Source: Acidobacteriota bacterium
GTDB lineage: Bacteria > Acidobacteriota > Blastocatellia > RBC074
Length of the DNA: 64,000 nt
Direction of reading: 5' to 3'
Assembly: GCA_016710075.1 (NCBI GenBank)
Contig: JADJLO010000006.1
Coordinates: forward strand, 1 to 64,000
Of the stretch, positions 55,844 to 64,000 are shown in pieces. The position numbers were made by a program, and so were the translations under genes. The notes beneath the pieces are model-generated. The model worked only from the letters and a program-made list of their open reading frames with translations, was not told the origin of the DNA and ran no database searches. Positions within the stretch are counted from its first letter, which is position 1. Each line of letters starts with the position of its first letter.

Positions 55844-57307
55844 ATGACAGATAAATTTCTTAAAGAACAGATTCAATCGATGATCTACAGGCCTGAAAGA
55901 CCGCTTTCCCGGCGGGCATGGTTGAGGGCGGCCGGCCTTGGCTTCGGCTCTCTCAGCCTTTCTGCGCTCCTCTCAGATGAGATGAAAGCGCTGGGAGCGA
56001 CACAGAACAATCCGCTGGCTCCCCGGCCTCCGCATTTCGAACCGAAGGCGAAACGGGTGATTTTTCTGTTCATGCATGGCGGGCCGTCGAGCATCGACAC
56101 TTTTGATCCGAAAGAGCGGCTCATCCGCGATCACGGAAAGCCGCTGCCGTTTAACAGGCCACTGGCTTTCGATAAATCCGATGCCGGACCGTTGATGAAA
56201 TCTCCCTGGGAATTCAGGCCCGGGGGCAAAAGCGGACTCCCCGTGAGCGACCTTTTTCCAAACGTGCGCGATTGCGCCGACGACCTTTGCGTGGTCAGAT
56301 CGATGGTCGGAGAGGGCGTGGATCATGGAGCGGCTCTGCTTCAGACTTTCACCGGCACTTCGACTTTTATTCGCCCGAGCATGGGGTCCTGGGCAATCTA
56401 TGGCCTGGGGACAGAGAACCAGAATCTGCCGGGTTTTATTGCCATCAAACCATCTCTGGCTCACGGAGGAGCGAAGAACTGGGGCTCGGCTTTTCTGCCC
56501 GGCACCTTCCAGGGGACGGCCATCGGACATGCCGGTTTGAAGGTGGATGAAATCAAGGATCAGCCGATTGAATACCTGCTCAACAAGAGGTTTTCACCCG
56601 ATGAGCAGCGCTTCGAACTGGATTTTATTCAAAACATCAACCGCCGTCACGAGGCTCTGAGGCAGAACGACCCCCAGCTCGAAGCGAGAATACAGGCTTT
56701 CGAGCTTGCATTCAGGATGCAGGCCGAAGCACCGGAAGCCTTCATGGTTGATAAGGAGTCGGAGGCGACGAAAAATCTCTACGGTCTCGATGACCCGACC
56801 ACACAGGATTTCGGCTGGCAGTGCCTTCTGGCTCGAAGACTGGCTGAGCGCGGAGTTCGCTTCATTCAATGCACTCACAGCTATAAATGGGATCAGCATA
56901 CAGAGCTCTACAATGGGCATACTCAGAATGCCCGCGAGGTCGATAAGCCGATAGCAGGCCTCCTCAAAGATCTGAAGTCAAGAGGGCTGCTCAAAGACAC
57001 GCTCGTTATCTGGGCAGGCGAATTCGGCAGAACCCCGGTTTCACAGGGCGGCGATGGCCGCGATCATAATCCATACGGTTATTCGATCTGGATGGCCGGC
57101 GGCGGAGTCAAAGGCGGATTCGCTTACGGCGCGACAGACGAAGTAGGCTATCACGCCGTGGAAGACCGGATGCATATTCACGATTTTCACGCCACGGCGC
57201 TTCACCTGCTGGGCCTTGAACACGAGAAGCTGACCTACAGGTACAGCGGACGCGATTTCAGACTGACCGATGTCGCAGGCGTGGTCGCAAAAAAGATCGT
57301 CGCCTGA
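55844..57307 (+). CDS. DUF1501 (sulfatase-like) protein with Tat-like signal
   Basis: 487 residues. ATG 55844 follows GGGGAAG; an in-frame GTG at 55829 adds five residues. The N-terminus has PLSRRAWLRAAGLGFGSLSL, an SRR-type twin-arginine export signal. The body shows VIFLFMHGGPSSIDTFDPK, VVRSMVGEGVDHGAAL and VIWAGEFGRTPVSQGGDGRDHNPYGY, typical of DUF1501, a relative of alkaline-phosphatase/sulfatase enzymes. It begins 30 bp after the cytochrome/DUF1553 gene, so the pair is an operon, as commonly seen. Confidence 0.9.
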   Translation: MTDKFLKEQIQSMIYRPERPLSRRAWLRAAGLGFGSLSLSALLSDEMKALGATQNNPLAPRPPHFEPKAKRVIFLFMHGGPSSIDTFDPKERLIRDHGKPLPFNRPLAFDKSDAGPLMKSPWEFRPGGKSGLPVSDLFPNVRDCADDLCVVRSMVGEGVDHGAALLQTFTGTSTFIRPSMGSWAIYGLGTENQNLPGFIAIKPSLAHGGAKNWGSAFLPGTFQGTAIGHAGLKVDEIKDQPIEYLLNKRFSPDEQRFELDFIQNINRRHEALRQNDPQLEARIQAFELAFRMQAEAPEAFMVDKESEATKNLYGLDDPTTQDFGWQCLLARRLAERGVRFIQCTHSYKWDQHTELYNGHTQNAREVDKPIAGLLKDLKSRGLLKDTLVIWAGEFGRTPVSQGGDGRDHNPYGYSIWMAGGGVKGGFAYGATDEVGYHAVEDRMHIHDFHATALHLLGLEHEKLTYRYSGRDFRLTDVAGVVAKKIVA

Positions 57308-57409
57308 CCCGGGGAAGGAAGCAGATTACGAAACAGACGAAAAAAACGAAACAAAGGAAAAATTAAACAGGATGATCTGCGGTTTTCCATCGTCAGCCGC
57401 ATTCAATAA

Positions 57410-58390
57410 TCAGATGACCAATACGACTTTGGCGTAGGTCTTCCTGCTCGCGAGGGCCTTCAATGCGTCCGGCGCGTTATGCAGGGAGTAACTTTCAGAA
57501 ACATGTGGCTTGATCCTGCCATCGGCATACATTTGGAAGAGGGCATTCTGAGCCTCGTGCATGTATTCCGGATGCAGTTCCAGATATCCTCCCCAGTAGA
57601 CTCCGATGACCGACATGTTCTTGAGCAGGATCCTGTTTGCTGCGATTGAAGGGATCGTGCCTCCAGCGAAACCAATGACCAGCAATCGCCCCTCGGGAGC
57701 GATGCATTTCGTCGAGAGGTCGAATATCTCGCCGCCAACCGGGTCGTAGATAATATCCGCGCCTCGACCACCGGTTGCCTTCTTCACCTGCTCAACCCAG
57801 GTCTCATCGTTGTAATTGATGGCGAACTCAGCGCCCTGCGAAAGGCAGAAATTGAGCTTGTCCTGATTTCCGGCAGTAGCGATGATTCTTGCGCCAAGCG
57901 ACTTGCCGATCTGCATGGCCGAGAGTCCCACGCCCCCGGCAGCCGCATGTACCAGCAGCCATTCGCCAGGCCTGATCGTCGTTCGATGTGTCAGCCCAAA
58001 ATATGAGGTCTGATAGATGACGATCATCGCCGCCGCTTCTTCATAACTCATCTCATCGGGGATTTTAAACGATTTGGTCGCGGGTGCGATCGAGTATTCG
58101 CAGAAAGTGCCGCCTGTGGCCATGGCTTGCACTCGGTCGCCGACTTTGAAGTTATCGACCCCCTCGCCCACTGCATCAACGATACCAGAGACCTCGGACC
58201 CAGGCGTAAATGGGCGCGGCGGCTTTACCTGATATTTTCCCTGAATCATCAGGATATCGTAGAAATTAAGGGCCGCGGACTTATTGCTGATCCTGATCTC
58301 ACCCGCCTTGGGTTCCGGTACAGGGATTTCTGTATATTCCAAACCATCCGGTTCACACCATTCGTTGACTCGCCATGCTTTCATGTTCAT
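57410..58390 (-). CDS. Zinc-independent MDR quinone oxidoreductase
   Basis: 326 residues from ATG 58390, which follows GAGGAATAAAGTGAT. The GroES-like part (ALNFYDILMIQGKYQVKPPR, about 41-60) lacks zinc ligands, as in quinone reductases. The nucleotide-binding motif is HAAAGGVG (about 148-155). It probably reduces quinones or acryloyl-type enones with NADPH. It lies on the opposite strand to its neighbours and is monocistronic. Confidence 0.9.
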   Translation of the reverse strand: MNMKAWRVNEWCEPDGLEYTEIPVPEPKAGEIRISNKSAALNFYDILMIQGKYQVKPPRPFTPGSEVSGIVDAVGEGVDNFKVGDRVQAMATGGTFCEYSIAPATKSFKIPDEMSYEEAAAMIVIYQTSYFGLTHRTTIRPGEWLLVHAAAGGVGLSAMQIGKSLGARIIATAGNQDKLNFCLSQGAEFAINYNDETWVEQVKKATGGRGADIIYDPVGGEIFDLSTKCIAPEGRLLVIGFAGGTIPSIAANRILLKNMSVIGVYWGGYLELHPEYMHEAQNALFQMYADGRIKPHVSESYSLHNAPDALKALASRKTYAKVVLVI

Positions 58391-58618
58391 ATCACTTTAT
58401 TCCTCAGGGATTTTAAAAATTGATGAACTCGATACTACTACTAATTAAACCCGTGACGAATCAATTTGATTATGGTTCTCGAAATACTGTCGAATATTCG
58501 GCAAGAGACACCGGCAAGGGGAACCTGGATGATAACAGCAGCAACCGAATTGCCCCTGGCTGCGTCTTTAAATTAAGCAGGATCTGATTTTCAATATTCT
58601 AAAAAAAAACAAGAATAC

Positions 58619-59956
58619 ATGTTTGAAATGTTTAAACCATACAGATTTGCAGAATCGTTTTTCTTTATATTCTTTCTGATAATGTCGACGGGCAGTGGTT
58701 TTGCGCAGGTGAATCAGGCAAAGCGCCTGTCAATGCCGGAGGTGGTTGAGCGAGCGAAGAGAGGCCATCCATTGATCGTAGCGGCTCAGCGCCGGCTGGC
58801 GATAGCCGAGGCGGAAAAGCTTGAAGCCGGTTTGAAACCCAATCCGAGTCTGACTGTGAGCGGCGAGAATTTTCCTCTGGGGCCCACCCAGCAGGGCTTT
58901 GAGTTTGGCAGGAGCATTGACTGGTTCGGGACCTATTCTCAGACTTTCGAAACTGCGGGCAAGCGCCGGTTGCGTATTGATTACGCTGACAGGAATCTTG
59001 AATCGGCGCGAGCCGAAGCTTCAATTATCGAGCGCAGAGTTGTATTTGAAGTCAAAACCGCTTTTCAAAGCGTGGCCATAGCCAGGCTGCGTGTCGAACT
59101 GCTTCGCGAAAACCTCAACAACATCAATCAGGTCGTCAATCTTAATGAAGTCAGAGTGCGCGAAGGCTACGCATCGGAAGGCGATCTGATAAAGGTGCGG
59201 CTGGAATCGCAGCGTATCGATTTTCAACTTCGCAAGGCGGAACTGGAGTATGAAAAATCCAGAATCAATCTGATCAGATCGATTGGAGACACATCTTTCG
59301 AGCAGTTCGATCTGAAAAGTATTTCATTGGACGTCGCAGAGGATTTCAACTTTGAGCCGGTGTCGGTTAATCCGGCGAATTTGCAGCAGTCGGCAATGAA
59401 ACTGCCTCAAATTGTTGCGGCATCTGCTCATGTCGAAAGGGCCGAGTCACTGTTGAAACTCGAACAGGCTCGCGCAAGGCCGGATTTTACGGCAACAATC
59501 GGATACAAGAGAAATGGCGTCGACAATACTATGTTTGCCGCGCTCAATATCCCGTTGCCGATTTACAACCGAAATCAGGCTCAGATTGCCAGGGCTCAGG
59601 CCCTTATCGATATCGTTCAGGCCGAATTCGGTTACACGAAAAACCAGATCATGGCCGAGCTTGCAGCGGCAAGGCTCGCCGTTGAAATGAATCAGAAGCA
59701 GGTCGAAGCCATTCGATCCGATTTTCTGATGAGAGCGGATGAATCCAGGAGCATCTCTCTGGCTGCATATCAGGAGGGGGCGGTGGATTTGATCGTGCTG
59801 CTCGATGCTCAACGCGTCCGAGCCCAGGCGCAGGAGTACTATTTTCAAGCGCTCTACGATTATCAGGTCGCCGTGCACGAACTCGAGCGGGCCGCGGGTG
59901 TCGACAATCTGCCGCGCGACAACAAAATCATAAAGTCAGCCGGGACAAGTAATTAA
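58619..59956 (+). CDS. TolC-family outer-membrane efflux protein (CusC/CzcC-like)
   Basis: 445 residues; signal peptide FFFIFFLIMSTGSGFAQ. The helical barrel pattern is clear: MPEVVERAKRGHPLIVAAQR, KLEAGLKPNPSL (about 77-88), and the repeat half with LPQIVAASAHVERAESLLKL and NIPLPIYNRNQAQIARAQAL. It forms the outer-membrane exit duct of the tripartite pump with the two genes downstream. The start has no strong ribosome binding site. The intergenic gap to the MFP gene is 28 bp. Confidence 0.9.
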   Translation: MFEMFKPYRFAESFFFIFFLIMSTGSGFAQVNQAKRLSMPEVVERAKRGHPLIVAAQRRLAIAEAEKLEAGLKPNPSLTVSGENFPLGPTQQGFEFGRSIDWFGTYSQTFETAGKRRLRIDYADRNLESARAEASIIERRVVFEVKTAFQSVAIARLRVELLRENLNNINQVVNLNEVRVREGYASEGDLIKVRLESQRIDFQLRKAELEYEKSRINLIRSIGDTSFEQFDLKSISLDVAEDFNFEPVSVNPANLQQSAMKLPQIVAASAHVERAESLLKLEQARARPDFTATIGYKRNGVDNTMFAALNIPLPIYNRNQAQIARAQALIDIVQAEFGYTKNQIMAELAAARLAVEMNQKQVEAIRSDFLMRADESRSISLAAYQEGAVDLIVLLDAQRVRAQAQEYYFQALYDYQVAVHELERAAGVDNLPRDNKIIKSAGTSN

Positions 59957-59984
59957 TTATTCGGAAGGCCGGAAGGAATGATAG

Positions 59985-61253
59985 ATGTCTGATAAAACGA
60001 AGGAACATGGGGCTGAATCAGGTAAAAGGCGATTCCTGATCATCGCTGTTTCATCGCTGGTATTTTTCATTGGCGGAATATTGTTGGGGCGGTCTCTGTA
60101 TTCCAGAAATGAAAGCGTGAAGAATGATCCAAAGACTGCTGCGGCAGTCGAGAAGACCGAACCGCTTGCGAGCCAGACCAATCAAATCACTCTCTCTGCC
60201 GAGGCTGTGAAGCTGGGCCAGATCGAGTATGGGGATGTCATATCGCGGCAATTTCACTCGAAGCTTGAAGTTTCAGGAAGACTGGCCACCAACGAAGACA
60301 ACACAGCGAGAGTTGGGACGATTGTCACGGGGCGCGTGACGCGCATTCTTGCAACGGTTGGCGATGCGGTTAAGAAAGGGCAGCCGCTGATTTACATTCA
60401 CAGCCACGAACTGCTCACGGCACGTGCTGATGCGCAAAAGGCGAGTGCCATGATTATTGAAAAAGAGAAGGCTCTGGCATATGCGAAAGCCGAGCTCGAT
60501 CGGGCGGACAGACTGGTAGCGGCCAGGGCGATTTCCAGAAAGGAGCAGGCGACCGCCACGGCCAATGTCGTTGCGGCCAATGCCGAGCTCGATCATGCGA
60601 AGGCCGAATTGACCAGGGCATCGGAATGGCTTGAACACCTGACGGTTCCTCACGACAGTCACGATGATATTGTCATCTATTCGCCGATGAACGGCATCGT
60701 CGTAAAACGCAATGTGACAGTCGGCACGGTTGTAAACGAGGCGACAGACCTCATTTCTCTGGCCAACTTCGAGACACTTTGGGCAATAGCCGAGGTTCCA
60801 CAGTACCAGGCTGCAGGTGTTCGGACGGGACAGTCGATTGAATTCAAGGTTTCCGCTTTCGGCGACAATCGCTTCAAAGGGCAGATCGTGCATATTGGCG
60901 AGGTTCTCAACCCGGATACACGGACGGTTCAGGTCAGATGCCTGGTGAATAATTCGCGCGGCAATCTTCGGCCGGAGATGTTTGCGACTATTACAATTGA
61001 CGCGATTGGAGAGGGCGGCGTGACCAGCTCGCCTGCTGTCCCATCGGAGGCCGTTCAGGATTTAAAGGGCGAGAAGATGGTCTTCATTCTTGCCGGCGAG
61101 GGGATCTTTGAAAAGAGGACCGTCAAGACCGGACGCGAACAGGACGGGATGATCGAAATACTGAGCGGACTTCAGCCCGGACAAAAAATTGTCAAGCACG
61201 GCGGATTCTTCATCAAATCCGAAATGCTCAAGAGCTCGATGGCTGAGGAATAA
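59985..61253 (+). CDS. Efflux RND periplasmic adaptor (MFP, CusB/CzcB-like)
   Basis: 422 residues. ATG 59985 follows AAGGAATGATAG. A single N-terminal membrane anchor (IIAVSSLVFFIGGILLG, about 17-33) precedes the barrel-sandwich (GTIVTGRVTRILATVGDAVK) and a long alpha-hairpin (about 140-200). The return barrel half (IYSPMNGIVVKRNVTVGTV) and a beta-barrel domain follow. It links the RND pump to the TolC-like channel. Its stop is immediately followed by the ATG of the RND gene, indicating translational coupling. A heavy-metal (Cu/Ag or Zn/Co/Cd) substrate is inferred from the RND partner. Confidence 0.9.
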   Translation: MSDKTKEHGAESGKRRFLIIAVSSLVFFIGGILLGRSLYSRNESVKNDPKTAAAVEKTEPLASQTNQITLSAEAVKLGQIEYGDVISRQFHSKLEVSGRLATNEDNTARVGTIVTGRVTRILATVGDAVKKGQPLIYIHSHELLTARADAQKASAMIIEKEKALAYAKAELDRADRLVAARAISRKEQATATANVVAANAELDHAKAELTRASEWLEHLTVPHDSHDDIVIYSPMNGIVVKRNVTVGTVVNEATDLISLANFETLWAIAEVPQYQAAGVRTGQSIEFKVSAFGDNRFKGQIVHIGEVLNPDTRTVQVRCLVNNSRGNLRPEMFATITIDAIGEGGVTSSPAVPSEAVQDLKGEKMVFILAGEGIFEKRTVKTGREQDGMIEILSGLQPGQKIVKHGGFFIKSEMLKSSMAEE

Positions 61254-64000
61254 ATGATAAGAACTCTCATTGAAATATCGCTTCAACAGAGGCTTCTGGT
61301 GCTGGCTCTTACCCTGTTTCTCGCCGCGGGAGGGTTATATGCATTCACCAGCATTCCGATTGACGCTTTTCCCGATCTGACCAACAACCAGGTGAATATC
61401 GTCACGGAAGCGACGGGTATGGCTGCTTCAGAGGTTGAGCAACTGGTCACTTATCCTATCGAAAGTACGATGATGGGCATCCGCAGTGCGGAGCAGGTCA
61501 GGTCGATCTCAAAATTCGGCCTTTCGATCATTACCATTGTTTTCCCCGACACCGTAGACACCTACTTCGCCAGGCAACTGGTCAACGAGAGGCTGCAGGA
61601 GGCCAGGACGCGAATTCCCGACGGATTGCAGCCTACCCTCGGGCCTGTCGCAACGGCCTTTGGCGAAATCTATCAATACGTGGTTGAAGGCAGTGGCTTC
61701 GGAGCGATGGATCTCAAGACACTCCACGATTGGACCATCAAGCCGCTGATGAGAACAATACAAGGAGTCAACGAGATCAATTCCTGGGGAGGATTGATCA
61801 AGCAGTATCAGGTGTTGATCAATCCCGACAAACTTATCGGCTATGGATTGACGCTGCACGAAGTTCATCAGGCGCTCGCGACAAGCAACAGCAATTTCGG
61901 AGGCAGTTACGTTGAACGTGGAGCCGAAGGCTATACAGTGAGAGGCATCGGCAGGTTTGATGCCGATAGTGCACTCGATCAGATAAGGCAGGTGGTGATC
62001 CGTTCAAAGAATGGTGTGCCGGTTCTGGTGAAGGATATCGCTGAGGTCGAAATCGGTCCCGCGATCCGCCAGGGAGCCGTCACCAAGGACGGAAAGGGAG
62101 AAGTAGTCTCCGGCATGGTCATTATGACGAAGGGGGAGAACTCCAAGGCCGTTATTGAGCGGGTGCAGGATCGAGTGACAAAGATTGAAAAATCGCTCCC
62201 GGCGGGAGTCAGGATCACGCCGTTTTATGAGCAGACGACTCTGGTAAACCGAACAATCCACACCGTGGCCAAGAATCTGATCGAAGGCGGACTGCTCGTG
62301 ATTGGAGTCCTGTTCCTTTTCTGTTTAATATCAGGGCCTCTTTGATAGTGGCATCAGTTATACCCTTGTCGATGCTTGTGGCCTTCATCGGGATGAAATT
62401 TTTCGGTTTGTCGGCGAACCTGATGAGCCTGGGAGCCATAGATTTCGGTCTGATAGTCGACGGGGCGGTCGTCATGATAGAGAACTTCATCAGCCGAATG
62501 AACGAGGAAGGGCCTCGCGGCAAGCCGAAGATCGACATCATCAAACGCAGCGCCATGGAAGTCGCCAGACCGATCACTTTCGGCGTCGTGATCATCATCG
62601 CAGTCTATCTGCCGATATTCACTCTTGAAGGCCTTGAGTCGAGGATGTTCAGGCCGATGGCCCTGACGGTCTGCTGCGCACTGATCGGCGCCCTGGTGCT
62701 GACGATGACATTCGTGCCTGCGCTCGGGTCGCTCACATTGAAACCCTACCATCACGAAGGACACGAGAAACTGCTTAAAGCAATGCAGGCAGGTTATCGA
62801 CGCCATCTCAACCGGATTCTGAATATGCGGTGGCTGACGATTGGATCGGCGCTTGTGATAGTTTTGGTTGCCGTCGGCTCGATGAGGTATCTCGGGACCG
62901 AGTTCATGCCCCAGCTCGATGAGGGGGCTCTGCTGATCGAGACGCGCCGGCTGCCGTCAATCTCATTGTCGGAATCAGTCGAGATTGCGACGATGGTCGA
63001 GAAAGTGGTCAAGACGTTTCCCGAGGTGGATACCGTCGTCACCAAGATCGGTCGCCCCGATCTGGCAACGGAGGCGATGGGCGTTTATCAGGGCGATGTC
63101 TATGTAATTCTCAAGCCGATCGAGGAATGGACCGGTGTCAGGACCAAGGAAGCTCTCATCCAAAAGATGGATCAAAAGCTGAAAGACATCCCGGGCGTCG
63201 TCTACAACTTCACGCAACCTCTCGCCATGCGTCTCGATGAAGTGATCTCGGGGGTCAAGGCCGATGTTGCGGTCAAGCTTTTTGGCGATGACCCTACGGT
63301 TCTTGAACGCGAGGCGAAGCGAATCGAAACCGTATTGCGCCGTGTCGGCGGCTCAGCCGACGTGCAGACTGAAATGCTCAGCGGCTCCGGGGAGATGCAG
63401 ATCGAAGTCAAACGCGATGAGATGGCCCGTTACGGCCTGCGGGTTCAGGACGTCAAGGATATTGTTGAGATCGCTATTGGTGGCGGGGTGGCGACTGAAA
63501 TCGTAGACGGTCGCAAGAAATTCGACGTCATCGTCAGATTGCCGGAAGCGAGTAGAAAAGATCTCAATATCATTCAATCACTGCTCGTGCCTGCTCCGGG
63601 AGGAGAGAGGGTCTTGCTGGGTCAGATCGCGTCCATCAGATTTGCCGAGGGACCGGAAGTCATCAATCGCGAGGATGCTCAAAGACGCATCGTCATCCAG
63701 GCGAACGTGCGTGGCCGGGATATCGGCAGTTTTGTCGCCGAAGCACAGAATCGCGTTGACGAGCAGATCAAACTGCCGGCAGGCTATTTCATCACCTGGG
63801 GCGGCGAGTTCGAAAATCAGCAAAGAGCGATGAAACGGCTCTACATTGTCGTTCCACTGTCGCTCTGCTTCATTTTTCTCCTGCTCTACATGACTTTCAA
63901 CTCATTCGTGCATGCATCGCTGATCATCATCAACGTGCCATTCGCGCTGGTCGGCGGTGTTGCCGCCCTCTGGCTTCGCGGATTGAATCTGAGCCTTTCC
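61254..64000 (+). CDS. Heavy-metal efflux RND pump (CusA/CzcA-like), frameshifted, 3' end outside window
   Basis: Opens MIRTLIEISLQQRLLVLALT (TM1) and SIPIDAFPDLTNNQVNIVTE, typical of the HME-RND class. Near 62321 the frame breaks: VLFLF should continue as LFNIRASLIVASVIPLSMLV, which needs one T restored in TTTTCTG. It then runs open to the window edge, including GAIDFGLIVDGAVVMIEN in TM4 with the proton-relay Asp. It pumps monovalent or divalent metal ions with the two upstream partners. Metal specificity cannot be settled from the visible part. Confidence 0.9.

Noticed and set aside
1..64000. tRNA, rRNA or other classical structural RNA genes
   Set aside because: No T-loop-like consensus or cloverleaf stood out on reading; a covariance-model scan would be needed to exclude them.

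Overview
The window reads as a piece of a large soil or sediment bacterial chromosome, most probably Acidobacteriota (Blastocatellia-like). The evidence is the kind of proteins present: a VWFA-related secreted protein, PQQ-type propellers, two S9 DPP-IV-type peptidases with N-terminal propellers, a planctomycete-type cytochrome/DUF1549/DUF1553 protein paired with a DUF1501 protein, very long Ig/FG-GAP surface proteins, and a CusCBA/CzcCBA-like efflux operon. Taxonomy is inferred from gene content. I found no rRNA or tRNA gene, CRISPR array or replication origin.

Layout. 1-5.7 kb: end of a PQQ propeller protein, a ceruloplasmin-like multicopper oxidase lipoprotein, a cupin, a dead DUF3303-like gene, a secreted VWA protein, a decayed second copy of the cupin, and an SDR dehydrogenase. 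5.7-13.4 kb: small accessory genes mixed with fragments (methyltransferase and PQQ N-termini, VOC protein, M4 metalloprotease in three frames, P-loop kinase-like protein, monooxygenase, DUF1572/DinB, AlkZ-like winged-helix protein, small membrane protein). 13.4-18.3 kb: short co-oriented, unrelated genes separated by palindromic sites that carry attC-type core boxes. This looks like an integron-type cassette array without an integrase (CALIN) and is the most interesting part of the window. 18.3-20.2 kb: a DUF6265-like secreted protein, a membrane protein and a DinB protein.

20.1-32.4 kb: two giant minus-strand secreted proteins. One is an LTD/endonuclease-exonuclease-phosphatase protein, the other a double seven-bladed FG-GAP propeller with DUF11-like repeats. 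They share a C-terminal module of about 270 residues and an inverted heptamer-repeat hairpin directly after each stop codon. 32.4-46.4 kb: mainly catabolic and envelope genes (two S9 peptidases, CoA-binding protein, 2OG-Fe(II) oxygenase, cyclopropane-fatty-acid-synthase-like enzyme, CocE/NonD hydrolase, secreted esterase, PLP-dependent decarboxylase). 46.6-48.1 kb: an IS605-type element with a gutted tnpA and a frameshifted tnpB that keeps its catalytic residues. 48.2-52.7 kb: small genes and a LolA-like secreted protein. 52.8-57.3 kb: a perfect 50-bp hairpin followed by the cytochrome/DUF1553-DUF1501 pair. 57.4-64 kb: a quinone oxidoreductase and the tolC-MFP-RND metal efflux operon, whose RND gene runs off the window.

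Two caveats. At least 13 genes or gene positions are interrupted by frameshifts, most of them a single lost base and several in short homopolymers, and one gene contains an implausible poly-G block. Part of the 'pseudogenisation' may therefore be sequencing or assembly error. By contrast, several fragments with large internal deletions (cupin copy, tnpA, TPR protein) look like genuine decay.
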